Positions 54,378-63,643 of a DNA stretch of 64,000 nucleotides are shown piece by piece. How positions within the stretch are numbered: the first letter of the stretch is position 1; each line of letters starts with the position of its first letter. Below the pieces are notes generated by a model that saw nothing but the letters and a program-made list of their open reading frames with translations, did not search any database and was not told where the DNA came from. This DNA is from Spirosoma utsteinense (GTDB lineage Bacteria > Bacteroidota > Bacteroidia > Cytophagales > Spirosomataceae): assembly GCF_014282275.1 (NCBI RefSeq), contig NZ_VFIA01000017.1:1-64000 (forward strand), read 5' to 3'. A program made the position numbers and the translations under genes.

Positions 54378-55868
54378 ATGATTCCGTATAAGTCGCTGCT
54401 CATCGTCGACAAGTCGTCAGACACACCCGTGTTTCTTCAGCTGAGCGATCAGTTTGCCCAACTGATCCGGGCGGGCACGTTGTCGGCTGGACAGCGTTTG
54501 CCGGGGAGTCGCCAGTTAGCCAGCCTGCTTTCGGTTAACCGGCAAACCATCGTAGCCGCTTATGACGAAGCGGTCGCGCAGGGATGGCTCGAGAGTCAGC
54601 CCGGTAGCGGCACGTTTGTCGCCAGCCATCTGCCGGAGGTCAATCTACAGGCCCTCCCAACTGACCTGGCCAGTGATCCCCATGTCGGTCAGGCGACGGG
54701 TACCCGTCGACCCGGTTACGCCTTTGAGTCAGTATCGTTTTTAAACCGGCCAGTGCTGACCAATACGGGAGGGCTTCGGCTGGACGATGGCTTTCCGGAT
54801 GTCCGCCTGGCCCCACTCGCCGAACTGGGCCGGGCCTATCGTTCCTATTTCCGATGGGGCAATCCGCAACAGCATTTTGGCTACGCCGACACCAAGGGAC
54901 ATTTGCTCCTACGGGAACAGTTGTCGATGTACCTGAACGAAACACGCGGTTTGCATACCACACCCAATAACATACTCATCACACGAGGCAGCATTATGGG
55001 CCTGCATCTCACCAGCCAGGTGTTATTACGGCCCGGTGATGTGGTCGTAACGGGAGAAACCACCTGGGCGGGGGGCACCATGAATTTTCGGAAAGCAGGC
55101 GCTACGGTCCTGTCAATTCCGGTTGATAAGCACGGTATTGATGTTGACGCACTAGCTGCGCTGGCCGGGAAAATGCCGATCCGACTTGTAGCCGTAACGC
55201 CCCATCACCACTACCCTACTACAGTGACACTACGGCCAAACCGGCGCGTTCGCTTGTTGCAACTAGCCGAACAATACGGCTTCGCTATCCTGGAAGATGA
55301 TTATGACTACGATTTTCATTACCTCAGCCGCCCGATCCTGCCCCTGGCCAGTAGCGATCATCAGGGTATGGTCGTTTATATTGGCTCGCTCACAAAGTCG
55401 GTAGCACACGCCTTTCGGATCGGCTATGTGGTAGCGCCAACCGAGCTGATCGACGAGCTGGCGCGGCTTCGGCGCATCATCGATCGCCAGGGCGATACGA
55501 TGCTCGAATTTGCCGTGGGACATTTATTCAAGACCGGCGATCTCAAGCGGCATTTTCGCAAAGCGTTACGTACATACCACGCCCGGCGCGACCACTTCTG
55601 CGACCTGCTGGCTACAGAAGTTGGCAATGTGATACAGTTTACGAAACCGGATGGGGGGTTGGCCGTGTGGGCCACATTCGATCCGGCTATCGACATGACC
55701 ACCTTAAGTGATCGGGCCGGTCGAAGCGGGCTTTATCTGTCAAATGGACTGACCCACAATCCCCCGGGCCAAGCCCTGAATGGCACCCGGCTTGGCTTTG
55801 CGTCGAGTACGGAGGATGAACTGGAACGAAGTGTATCCATTCTAAAGACCGCTATTCTATCACTTTAG
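54378..55868 (+). CDS. MocR/PdxR family transcriptional regulator
   Basis: A 496-residue fusion of an N-terminal GntR winged helix (about 15-80: SDTPVFLQLSDQFAQLIRAG, LPGSRQLASLLSVNRQTIVAAYDEA) and a fold-type I aminotransferase-like domain. The PLP lysine is in GSLTKSVAHAFRIGY, with DDYDYDFHY and the phosphate site. PLP binding is expected to sense B6 status. The start at MIPYKSLL is set because the in-frame ATG at 54297 would overlap the divergent gene and lacks family support. It is divergent from a PNPOx-like gene. Confidence 0.93.
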   Translation: MIPYKSLLIVDKSSDTPVFLQLSDQFAQLIRAGTLSAGQRLPGSRQLASLLSVNRQTIVAAYDEAVAQGWLESQPGSGTFVASHLPEVNLQALPTDLASDPHVGQATGTRRPGYAFESVSFLNRPVLTNTGGLRLDDGFPDVRLAPLAELGRAYRSYFRWGNPQQHFGYADTKGHLLLREQLSMYLNETRGLHTTPNNILITRGSIMGLHLTSQVLLRPGDVVVTGETTWAGGTMNFRKAGATVLSIPVDKHGIDVDALAALAGKMPIRLVAVTPHHHYPTTVTLRPNRRVRLLQLAEQYGFAILEDDYDYDFHYLSRPILPLASSDHQGMVVYIGSLTKSVAHAFRIGYVVAPTELIDELARLRRIIDRQGDTMLEFAVGHLFKTGDLKRHFRKALRTYHARRDHFCDLLATEVGNVIQFTKPDGGLAVWATFDPAIDMTTLSDRAGRSGLYLSNGLTHNPPGQALNGTRLGFASSTEDELERSVSILKTAILSL

Positions 55869-55985
55869 TGATCTACTACTTTTGTCGTCAAAGCCGTCCG
55901 CCTAGCCTGACAGCGCCGTCCTCCGTAAGTCGTTCAGGGCATACCGTTTTGTAAAGGCCGCTCATTGACTATACTTGTAGAGTGT

Positions 55986-56043
55986 GCAACCTTCAGCACC
56001 GTGAATAAGTCGGTACCGACTTGTTCACGGTGCTGAAGGTTGC
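55986..56043. repeat. 58-bp zero-loop palindrome
   Basis: 20-bp arms (55986-56005 and 56024-56043) enclose one T.G pair (56006/56023) and an inner perfect 16-bp palindrome AAGTCGGTACCGACTT. It lies between the MocR stop and the next plus-strand gene. The build is the same as at 42152-42201. Confidence 0.92.
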
Positions 56044-56140
56044 CGACGAATCCATCGATAGCCTGTCATTGCCCAAACTAATTACTAAATGAAGCGTTGT
56101 CAATACATATAGTTTTTCGCAGAATTCTCCTGTATTATTT

Positions 56141-56773
56141 ATGTCTACACTCAACACGAATACCCAGAATTTCGGTGTAACACCCGAGCTTGACGAGTTT
56201 AGGACAAATAAAAAAATACCGGCAGTTATTGAGAAAAATACCCTGACTGCTTTATCGTTTTATCCGGAGTTAAAAGAAACGTATATTGATTTTATTTTCA
56301 AACGCTCCATCAAATCGTCGGTGATGCAGGCCCAGCCTGTTTTCAGTACTTTATTGAATCAACGGAAGCACCGAACGTACCGCATTAACATCAGTTCGTT
56401 GTTCAAACTGACGCATACCGCGATTCCCATCCATCAAATTCCCGATACGATCATGATTGGCTGGATTGGTCACGAGTTAGGTCATATCATGGATTACGAA
56501 CGTCGAAGCAATATGGGAATGATCGGCTTTGGCATCGGGTATGTCTTCTCCCCCAGTTACGTAAAAAGCGTTGAACAAATAGCCGATAAGTTCGCTGTCG
56601 ATCACGGCCTTGGCCAGTACCTGATCGAGACAAAACGGTTTATTCTCAATCATGCCCACCTGCCCCAGGCGTACAAAGACAAGATTGCCCGGTTGTATGT
56701 GTCTCCGGAAGCGATTGTAGACCAGGTGAAAAAACTGGAAGAGGAACGGCTGAAGCCGAAACCCGATTTATAA
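56141..56773 (+). CDS. HELGH-motif putative zinc metalloprotein, unknown family
   Basis: A 210-residue protein not assigned to a family. The centre has the zinc-protease motif H111-E-L-G-H115 in GWIGHELGHIMDYE, and 30 residues later VEQIADKFAVDHGL offers E145/D149 as a third ligand, a gluzincin- or IrrE-like layout. A segment after the motif (MGMIGFGIGYVFSPSY) may be a short hydrophobic loop. There is no signal peptide. Activity is inferred from the motif only. The last codons overlap the GH3 stop on the other strand by 6 bp. Confidence 0.6.
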   Translation: MSTLNTNTQNFGVTPELDEFRTNKKIPAVIEKNTLTALSFYPELKETYIDFIFKRSIKSSVMQAQPVFSTLLNQRKHRTYRINISSLFKLTHTAIPIHQIPDTIMIGWIGHELGHIMDYERRSNMGMIGFGIGYVFSPSYVKSVEQIADKFAVDHGLGQYLIETKRFILNHAHLPQAYKDKIARLYVSPEAIVDQVKKLEEERLKPKPDL

Positions 56774-58288
56774 AAGCCCGGTGACGTACTGCTCGAATTC
56801 AAGAAAGTCTTCTTCCTTCATTACCCGCGGAATCTTTGCCTGACCACCCAGCTTTTTAAATTCTTCACTCCATCGATACACATTCGCAACAGGCATGACC
56901 TCCGCTTCTACACCCTTCAACGATTTGCTGCGCGCCACGTTGTAGTTCTTGTTGGTCTCACATAACTCCCGATCGAGCGCAAGAGCAAAGGCATGATTGT
57001 CAACGGTTTTATTGGAGCCAATAACCCACTTGTTAATATACTCGCCGTTTTTACGGATTGCCGAGACCACAAACTCCTTGATTTCTATATCGAACTGTTG
57101 CTGCATGACCTGCATTGCCTGGTTCATCTGATAAACCGACAACTGTTCACCTACAACATTCAAAAAGTGCTTTGTCCGACCGGTAATTTTTATTTCGGCC
57201 CGTTGCTTATCGGTAATCATTACGGTATCGCCAATCATATACCGCCAGGTTCCGGAAACGGTGGAGATCAGCAAAACGTAGTTCACATTTTCTTCTGCCG
57301 CTTCCAGCGAAAGAACCCCGGCTTCGGGCCTCACCCGCCCGTCTTCATCCATGTTCTCATCAATGAAAGGGACAAATTCAAAGAAGATCCCATTGTCTAC
57401 GATCAGCGCCATCGACGATGTATCAGGCCGCTTCTGCGTAGCCAGATAGCCTTCAGACGTCAGGTAGGTATCAATATAGGTCAGGGGCCGGGCCAGCAGG
57501 GTTTCCAGACTTTTCCGATAGGGCTCAAATGCCACCCCACCTGAGGTATACACCTGAAGATTTGGCCAGATGTCGTGGATAGTTGAAAGCCGGTTGTGGG
57601 CGATTACTTCTTTGAGCATCATCTCAATCCAGGAAGGAATTCCGCTCAGGCTTCCAATATCCCAGTTGGGTGCTTCCTCGGCAATACGTCGCACCTTTTC
57701 GTCCCAGTCGGTCAGCGACGCAATATCGATTCCCGGCTTGTAGTACGTTCTGAACCAGGCTGGTATGTTGGCGGCACTGATACCGCTTATCTCTCCCTCC
57801 TGGTGATCGTCCTGCTGAATCAGGTTGACGCTGCTGCCCAGCATCATGATTTGCTTCTCAAAGAAATCAGCGGGCAGATCAAAGTTTTTCAGGCTCATCA
57901 CCTGCTGTATGCCCGACTTACGAATGGCATCAACCATGTCGTCGGTCACGGGGATGTATTTGCTGGTGCTGGTTGTGCCGCTGCTCAGCGCAAAATACTT
58001 TTGGCCACCGGGCCAGGTAACATTTTGATGCCCTTCCAGCAAGTAATGCCACCACTCATCGTACATCTTGTCGTAGTCATGGACAGGGACTTCCTGCTGG
58101 AAAGCTTCGACCAGATTAGTACTCGTCAGGAGTTTACTGAAGTTATATTTCTTGCCAAACGCCGTTAGTTTGGCCGTGTCGATCAACTTTTTAAGCACCT
58201 CGTTCTGAGCCTTTACTGGGTCAGGTTCGGAGGTTACAAATCCGTAAACGTCAATTGCTTTTTTTATAAATTCACCAATAACTGTCAT
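56768..58288 (-). CDS. GH3 family acyl-adenylating enzyme
   Basis: A 506-residue protein of the GH3 family, ANL-type acyl-AMP enzymes best known from plant auxin conjugation. The P-loop-like SSGTTSTSK is at 102-110, with TSEGYLATQKR, IGDTVMITD and KITGRTKHFLNVVGEQLS for ATP and acid binding. The bacterial substrates are unknown. Its stop and that of the HELGH gene both lie in TTATAA (56768-56773). It stands alone with an AT-rich upstream region. Confidence 0.9.
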   Translation of the reverse strand: MTVIGEFIKKAIDVYGFVTSEPDPVKAQNEVLKKLIDTAKLTAFGKKYNFSKLLTSTNLVEAFQQEVPVHDYDKMYDEWWHYLLEGHQNVTWPGGQKYFALSSGTTSTSKYIPVTDDMVDAIRKSGIQQVMSLKNFDLPADFFEKQIMMLGSSVNLIQQDDHQEGEISGISAANIPAWFRTYYKPGIDIASLTDWDEKVRRIAEEAPNWDIGSLSGIPSWIEMMLKEVIAHNRLSTIHDIWPNLQVYTSGGVAFEPYRKSLETLLARPLTYIDTYLTSEGYLATQKRPDTSSMALIVDNGIFFEFVPFIDENMDEDGRVRPEAGVLSLEAAEENVNYVLLISTVSGTWRYMIGDTVMITDKQRAEIKITGRTKHFLNVVGEQLSVYQMNQAMQVMQQQFDIEIKEFVVSAIRKNGEYINKWVIGSNKTVDNHAFALALDRELCETNKNYNVARSKSLKGVEAEVMPVANVYRWSEEFKKLGGQAKIPRVMKEEDFLEFEQYVTGLL

Positions 58289-58559
58289 ACTTTACCCGTA
58301 GTAAATAGTAATAATAGACAGTAAACCCGTTTCCGGAAAATTTGTTTTTTCAGCAAATCCAGGCAAAAAGCGCTTCCAATAAGATCACATTATCGTTACA
58401 TATCAACCCGTTTAAATGATTAGTCAACGCAGCGATCAATACAATTATTTAGTAATTTAATTCTACAAATTCAAAACAGTATAAATCAATTCCTCTCCAA
58501 AATAAAGCGACATAATCACTCCCTAAAAATTCCCTGGCACACAAAAGAAATGCACCACA
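58289..58559. other. AT-rich intergenic region
   Basis: These 271 bases between the GH3 start and the Ada-like stop hold no gene. They are AT-rich, with no full TAnnTTTG match found in the direction of GH3. Three imperfect heptamer copies begin at its right edge (58558). Confidence 0.5.
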
Positions 58560-58578
58560 TCATTCATCACTCATCACT
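58558..58578. repeat. Three CATCAYT heptamers, related to the 1-111 tract
   Basis: CATCATT, CATCACT and CATCACT lie end to end and encode the last residues of the Ada-like protein on the minus strand (VMSDE and stop). The unit is that of the long tract at 1-111. Confidence 0.7.
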
Positions 58579-59429
58579 CCTCCCCTTTGACCAACTCGTG
58601 CTGCTTCCCAACCCAGCATAGCCTGCTTGCGGGACGAACCCCAGCGGTACCCGCCGAAGAGGCCTGTTTTTTTGATAACCCGGTGACAGGGAATCAGGTA
58701 ACCCACCGGGTTGCTACCAATAGCTGTACCAACTGCCCGTGAGGCCGCAGGCTGACCAATTGCGTTCGCAATCTGGTCGTAACTGGCAAGTCGCCCCTCC
58801 GGAATTTTCAACAAAGCCTCCCACACCTTGAGCTGAAAGGCAGACCCACGCAGCAATACAGGTACCGGTTCGGCCGATCGGGTAGTACCGGTAGCCGGGA
58901 AGACCTGATCGGCCAGAAACTGTACTGCTGCTGGCTCGTGTCGGAGGGTAATACCGGGCCAGGCGGCTGTCAGGATTGCCGGAGGATTTTCGGCATCATC
59001 GAGGAAGTGTATGACGGCTAACTTACCAGTTATGGCACCCAGCACATACGCCCCAAACGGGCTGTTGAACACCCCATAGACCAGCGACAGACCTGCGCCC
59101 GCCTGTTTGAATTGCCCCGGTGTAACGCCCTCTATCCGAACGAACAAATCGTGCAGGCGACCCGTACCCGAAAGGCCGGCTTCGTAGGCTGCATCGGCCA
59201 GTGGGGCACCGTTACGCAGTTGTTGCTTGGCGTAGTCGAGTGTCAGGTATTGACTGAATTTTTTAGGACTCACCCCCGCCCATTCGGTAAAGAGCCGCTG
59301 AAAATGAAACTCGCTTAGATTGACCTGGCTGGCGAGATCGGCCAGTGAGGGCTGATCTCGAAAATGAGTGCTCAGGTGGTCGATAGCCTGCGTAATTTTC
59401 AGGAACGGGTAGCTGTCGGTTGTGTTCAT
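58560..59429 (-). CDS. AraC-type HTH plus O6-methylguanine-DNA methyltransferase (Ada-like)
   Basis: A 289-residue protein with an AraC helix-turn-helix half (10-110: LADLASQVNLSEFHFQRLFTEW, VSPKKFSQYLTLDYAKQQL) and a methylguanine methyltransferase with the acceptor C248 in IPCHRV, preceded by YDQIANAIGQPAASRAVGTA. It repairs O6-alkylguanine irreversibly. The Cys-rich N-terminal phosphotriester domain of E. coli Ada is absent, so the sensing route must differ. The start MNTTDSYP is chosen; an ATG 12 codons upstream is possible. It is 70 bp downstream of the epimerase gene. Confidence 0.93.
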   Translation of the reverse strand: MNTTDSYPFLKITQAIDHLSTHFRDQPSLADLASQVNLSEFHFQRLFTEWAGVSPKKFSQYLTLDYAKQQLRNGAPLADAAYEAGLSGTGRLHDLFVRIEGVTPGQFKQAGAGLSLVYGVFNSPFGAYVLGAITGKLAVIHFLDDAENPPAILTAAWPGITLRHEPAAVQFLADQVFPATGTTRSAEPVPVLLRGSAFQLKVWEALLKIPEGRLASYDQIANAIGQPAASRAVGTAIGSNPVGYLIPCHRVIKKTGLFGGYRWGSSRKQAMLGWEAARVGQRGGVMSDE

Positions 59430-59499
59430 GGCTGTTGCTGTTTTATGCACCAAAGGTCCACCCAATCAGCTGGGTATAAAACCCGTTTCTTGCGCAATG

Positions 59500-60369
59500 T
59501 CAACCAATGGATATCGTGAACGTAGCCATAAAAACATCACCCGCTGCGAGGTACTGCATGGCTTCTTTCTGTTCGATAGGTGTCGGTTCTCCTTCGGCAT
59601 CAGCATAACCCAGCCACGGTTCGATACACACGAAAGCAGCACCGGGTTTAGCCCAAATACCCAGGTGCGGGAAGTCAGGAAATGATACGGTTACGGCTTC
59701 GTTTCGGTCTTTGTGCCGAAGGGTGATACGCCGGGATTTGAGGTTCTTGAACACCAGCGCATCCTGATCGAACAGGTGTTCGGTCAACGCCAACTGATTC
59801 TGGACAGTGGGCACCGGGCGGGTTTCGCCGGAAAACAGACCCGCGTCCGACAGTTGATGGGTCACAAGCGGCTCGTCCTGCTCAAAGGCCAGGACGTAGT
59901 CTGTATAGGCTTCGCCGGGGTTGAAGGGCACGTTGAATGCCGGGTGCGCACCAACTGAGAAATACATAGCGGTCCCGCCTTCATTGACAACCCGGTAGGT
60001 AACGCTCAAGGTGGTATCCGTCAGTTCATAGATGAGTTGACATTCAAAGTCGTACGGATATACCGCCCGCGTCTCGTCATTGGCGCGCAGGGATAGAATG
60101 GCATGGGAATCGGAGGATTCTGTTTCCTCAAATACCGACTGCCGGGCAAAACCGTGGCGCTTCATGGGATAGGCTTTGCCGTCAATATGAAGCTGGTCGT
60201 TCTTCAGACCGCCAACGATAGGAAACAGGTTAGGCGCATGCCAGCCCCAAATGGTTGGGTCGGCCTGCCAGAGATGTTCAGTGGCCGTCGGCTTGTGGAA
60301 GATACTGGTTAGTTCAGCCCCCTGTGGACGAATTGTAACGCGTAACAAATCATTCTCAATGGTTGTCAT
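59500..60369 (-). CDS. Aldose 1-epimerase family protein (LacX-like)
   Basis: A 289-residue galactose mutarotase-like protein: RVTIRPQGAELTSIFHK, WGWHAPNLFPIVGGLKND, MKRHGFARQS and the His-rich SVGAHPAFNVPF. The last matches the catalytic His region of mutarotases, and CIEPWLGYAD is the family's C-terminal acidic site. It should interconvert anomers of a hexose or hexose derivative. No sugar pathway genes are adjacent. It precedes the Ada-like gene by 70 bp. Confidence 0.88.
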   Translation of the reverse strand: MTTIENDLLRVTIRPQGAELTSIFHKPTATEHLWQADPTIWGWHAPNLFPIVGGLKNDQLHIDGKAYPMKRHGFARQSVFEETESSDSHAILSLRANDETRAVYPYDFECQLIYELTDTTLSVTYRVVNEGGTAMYFSVGAHPAFNVPFNPGEAYTDYVLAFEQDEPLVTHQLSDAGLFSGETRPVPTVQNQLALTEHLFDQDALVFKNLKSRRITLRHKDRNEAVTVSFPDFPHLGIWAKPGAAFVCIEPWLGYADAEGEPTPIEQKEAMQYLAAGDVFMATFTISIG

Positions 60370-60538
60370 ACCGTTGGTGCTGGTTGTATATATGAGTAGC
60401 CGTTGAAGCCTGTGAGTAGCAACCCCTGGACGGCGGGGTAAAGATAGAGCCTGACGCCTGATTCTTTGTTCGGCTCGCTGGCATCATGCCGAACTTGCGT
60501 TAACTTGACCACCCACAGTAACTTACTCCTTTACCCCC

Positions 60539-61906
60539 ATGACAAACCAAAAAAAAATTACCCTCACCGAAGCGGAAATCCCCGAAAAGTGGTACAACAT
60601 CGTGGCCGACATGCCCAACAAGCCACTGCCCCCGCTACACCCCGGCACCCATGAACCGATTGGCCCCGAGATGCTGGCACCGCTGTTCCCGATGGAACTG
60701 ATCAGGCAGGAGGTATCGACCGATCCCTGGGTCACCATCCCTGACGAAGTGCGTGAGTTGTACAAAATCTGGCGGCCTACGCCCATGTTCCGGGCTTACG
60801 GACTGGAAAAGCTCCTGGATACACCCGCGAAAATCTACTACAAATATGAAGGCGTGAGCCCGGCCGGCTCACACAAGCCTAACACGGCCATTCCGCAGGC
60901 TTATTACAACAAGCAGGAGGGCGTCAAGCGCATCACGACCGAAACAGGCGCCGGGCAATGGGGCAGCGCGCTGAGTTTTGCCTGCGGCCTGTTCGGCATA
61001 GAATGCGAAGTATATATGGTACGCGCCAGCTATGACGGCAAGCCTTACCGTAAAATGATGATGAACACCTGGGGGGCTACGGTCTATCCTTCCCCCTCCG
61101 ATCGTACCAACGCCGGACGTAGCATACTGAGCCAAAATCCCGACTCGCCGGGAAGCCTCGGCATTGCCATCTCCGAAGCGGTAGAACTTGCCATGCAGGA
61201 CGACCATACCAAATATGCTCTTGGCTCGGTGCTGAACCACGTGCTGATGCACCAGACCGTCATTGGACTGGAAAGCATCACGCAGATGGAAAAAGCAGGC
61301 GACATGCCCGATATTATCGTGGCACCGTTTGGGGGTGGGTCTAACTTCGCCGGCATCGGCTTTCCCTTCCTGCGCCATAACCTGACCGAAGGCAAAAAAA
61401 TCCGTTGTATTGCAGCAGGGCCAACTTCCTGTCCCAAACTGACCCGGGGCGTGTTCCGCTACGACCTCGGTGACACAATGGGAATGACACCGCTCCTGCC
61501 AATGTATACGCTGGGTCATAATTTCATCCCGGCACCCATCCATGCGGGCGGACTCCGGTACCACGGTGCGGGTGCCATTGTAAGCCAGTTGCTTAAGGAC
61601 GGACTAATTGAGGCCCAGTCGGTAAACCAGCTGGAGTGTTTCGAGGCAGGTATCAAGTTTGCCCGAACAGAAGGTATTATCCCGGCCCCCGAAGCCAACC
61701 ACGCCATTGCAACGGTAATTCGGGAAGCGAACCGGGCGAAGGAAGAAGGCGTTTCCAAAACCATCCTTTTCAATCTCTGCGGTCACGGTCATTTCGACAT
61801 GGGAGCTTATGACCAGTATCTATCCGGTAAGCTGGTTGAGCACGAAGTGACGCAGGCCGAAATTCTGGAGTCGCTGGCAGAACTGGACACACCGCTGATT
61901 GCCTGA
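60539..61906 (+). CDS. Tryptophan synthase beta-like enzyme, TrpB2 type
   Basis: A 455-residue PLP enzyme of the TrpB2 group. The PLP lysine K113 is in [11 protein letters not shown], with [13 protein letters not shown] and the phosphate loop FGGGSNFAG, and a long N-terminal extension typical of TrpB2. TrpB2 joins indole and serine to give tryptophan, often without TrpA. There is no trpA or other trp gene nearby, and since classical trpB may exist elsewhere, this could be a salvage copy. A long hairpin element follows. Confidence 0.94.
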   Translation: MTNQKKITLTEAEIPEKWYNIVADMPNKPLPPLHPGTHEPIGPEMLAPLFPMELIRQEVSTDPWVTIPDEVRELYKIWRPTPMFRAYGLEKLLDTPAKIYYKYEGVSPAGSHKPNTAIPQAYYNKQEGVKRITTETGAGQWGSALSFACGLFGIECEVYMVRASYDGKPYRKMMMNTWGATVYPSPSDRTNAGRSILSQNPDSPGSLGIAISEAVELAMQDDHTKYALGSVLNHVLMHQTVIGLESITQMEKAGDMPDIIVAPFGGGSNFAGIGFPFLRHNLTEGKKIRCIAAGPTSCPKLTRGVFRYDLGDTMGMTPLLPMYTLGHNFIPAPIHAGGLRYHGAGAIVSQLLKDGLIEAQSVNQLECFEAGIKFARTEGIIPAPEANHAIATVIREANRAKEEGVSKTILFNLCGHGHFDMGAYDQYLSGKLVEHEVTQAEILESLAELDTPLIA

Positions 61907-61930
61907 TCGGATTAGGACGAAGGAAGTAAA

Positions 61931-62023
61931 TGAACGGGGTTGTACCCTGGACGGCCACGTCCGGGCGAGAAAAGGTTATATTTTCTCGCCCGGACGTGGC
62001 CGTCCAGGATACAACCCCGTTCA
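61931..62023. repeat. Long hairpin element B, 43-bp arms
   Basis: Arms 61931-61973 and 61981-62023 pair with one C/A mismatch (61945/62009) around a 7-nt loop. The core CCTGGACGGCCACGTCCGGG differs by one base from that of element A (53520-53604), and the right-arm copies (CCCGGACGTGGCCGTCCAGG) are identical. It lies between trpB2 and lpxR and has no target-site duplication. Confidence 0.94.
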
Positions 62024-62107
62024 CTGAATCAGAAAGCGCTTTCAGTTTAAGATTCTACGAAGCCTCTCACCAAAATAACCCATGCATCTTTTATTTAAAG
62101 CATCACG

Positions 62108-62138
62108 CTTGCTTTACAAGCTAGATAAATGATTTTTG
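62108..62138 (+). promoter_or_regulatory. Promoter of the LpxR-like gene
   Basis: CTTG (62108-62111), exactly 19 bp, GATTTTTG (62131-62138): one mismatch in each box. It lies 19 bp before the ATG at 62158. Confidence 0.6.
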
Positions 62139-62157
62139 CTTTAAATAAACTCTGTGT

Positions 62158-63162
62158 ATGCGATTATTGATAATTATTCTCTTTATTATTAACGTTAATC
62201 CAAGTTTTTCTCAGGATTCTACACGGGTTGGGTCTTTTGTGCAAGTCGACTGGGAGAATGATGCGTTTCAGATACGGCGAAGAAGTGTTACCGATCGTTA
62301 CTACAGCAATGGTATTCGTGTGGCGCACCTGAGCAACTTCTGGCAGAAATGGCCATCGCGTCATGCCTTACTCAAGCTACATTCAACGAGGAACGACACT
62401 TACAATTCCTTATATAGCTTCGTCATTGGGCAGGAGATTTATACGCCCAGGAATACCAAGATCGCCAGGCGTCCCCTCTACCCCAACGACCGGCCTTACG
62501 CTGGTTATTTATACGCTTCCTGGGGGCTAACCACTACCGATCCGGCTGGGGCCCGACGGCTGACCTCGGCCCTGACGCTGGGTATGATCGGTCCTGTTTC
62601 CGGAGCGGCCGATGTGCAGGAATGGCTTCATGGTGCCCTTGGCCAGCACGTACCGGTCGGCTGGGGCGCACAAATGAAAAACGACCCGATTATTAGTTAT
62701 TCAGTACGCTACGAAGGGCGGGCCATTCCTAAATTCTCATCTGCTTTCGATGTCATCGGCGACGTTGAAGGGACAATTGGCTCGTTGATGAACCTGGCAG
62801 GTATGGGCGGTACGGTACGCGTTGGCCTTTTCAACGATTACTTTCAGAATCCAACCAGCATGTACAACGCCGGGGGAACATCAGCCCGCAAGTTTCAGTG
62901 TTACGCGTTCACCAGGGTTGGTTTCAGAGCTGTTCTGGACAATGCATTACTACAGGGTGGCTGGCTGAATGGCGCTAAAAATTTCTATGCCTTACCCGCC
63001 GTTGAGCTACAGCATTTTTACGGACAAATCGATGTTGGTGGCGTTATTGCCTCTAAAAACGCACAGTTGACGTTTACTCAGCACCTTCGTAGCGCCGAGT
63101 TTGTGAATGCGCTGGTCGACCAGTGGGGGCATATCAGTCTGCTCGTACGGGTTGGACAATGA
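62158..63162 (+). CDS. LpxR family outer-membrane lipid A deacylase
   Basis: A 334-residue exported beta-barrel protein. A short signal peptide (cut near PSFS) is followed by the LpxR pattern: VDWENDAFQIRRRSVTDRYY with SNGIR, YPNDRPYAGYLYASWG, and GMIGPVSGAADVQEWLH. LpxR removes the 3'-acyloxyacyl group of lipid A in the outer membrane. The enzyme may adjust the surface of this bacterium, but lipid A substrate is inferred from the family. It has its own promoter. Confidence 0.88.
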   Translation: MRLLIIILFIINVNPSFSQDSTRVGSFVQVDWENDAFQIRRRSVTDRYYSNGIRVAHLSNFWQKWPSRHALLKLHSTRNDTYNSLYSFVIGQEIYTPRNTKIARRPLYPNDRPYAGYLYASWGLTTTDPAGARRLTSALTLGMIGPVSGAADVQEWLHGALGQHVPVGWGAQMKNDPIISYSVRYEGRAIPKFSSAFDVIGDVEGTIGSLMNLAGMGGTVRVGLFNDYFQNPTSMYNAGGTSARKFQCYAFTRVGFRAVLDNALLQGGWLNGAKNFYALPAVELQHFYGQIDVGGVIASKNAQLTFTQHLRSAEFVNALVDQWGHISLLVRVGQ

Positions 63163-63237
63163 TGACGATATGACGTAATTAGTTAAACCATTCGGCGGCT
63201 AACACGTTAGGTATTCATACTACCAAATTAAACCGTT

Positions 63238-63549
63238 ATGGATAAGTTACAGAAGTTTGAGTTGATGAACAAAATCGTTCGTGAACTGGAAGATCTTCAG
63301 AACAGTCAAAACGCCCTGATCACGAAAATCGGCCATATCGAAGTCGATAACATGAACGGGTTGAACGATTCATACCTAGAGACGAACCTGAGCGATATGC
63401 ACAGCAAGATTGCCGAGAACGTCGATGCAGTTACCGAAATCTTTGCCCACTTTGAGCGTCAGCGTGATGAGTACGGCGAGAAGAACAGCGCAGCCATTGC
63501 GGCTGCTGAAGCAGCGGCTGCTATAGCGGCTGCCGAATCTGCAAGCTAG
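63238..63549 (+). CDS. Hypothetical small coiled-coil protein with an Ala-rich tail
   Basis: A 103-residue protein, not recognised. Residues 1-75 are helical with heptad-like hydrophobics (LQKFELMNKIVRELEDLQNS, VDAVTEIFAHFERQRDEYG), and the last ~18 are AAIAAAEAAAAIAAAE, a very Ala-rich helix. It may form a coiled-coil dimer. There is no signal peptide. An intrinsic terminator follows at 63576. Confidence 0.7.
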   Translation: MDKLQKFELMNKIVRELEDLQNSQNALITKIGHIEVDNMNGLNDSYLETNLSDMHSKIAENVDAVTEIFAHFERQRDEYGEKNSAAIAAAEAAAAIAAAESAS

Positions 63550-63575
63550 TCAGTCTGTTACCTTACAGAAATTTG

Positions 63576-63615
63576 ATGCCAGAAGCCGGACAATGTCTGG
63601 CTTCTGGCATTTTTG
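63576..63615 (+). terminator. Intrinsic terminator after the small coiled-coil gene
   Basis: A 16-bp stem (63576-63591 with 63595-63610, one G.T) and a run of five T. It lies between convergent genes. Confidence 0.88.
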
Positions 63616-63643
63616 ATTCCTTGCTCTGCGCGAGTGACCATCC

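Noticed and set aside
60869-61564. 231-residue minus-strand ORF opposite trpB2
   Set aside because: Shadow of a conserved gene; composition gives an odd His/Cys-rich product without a family.
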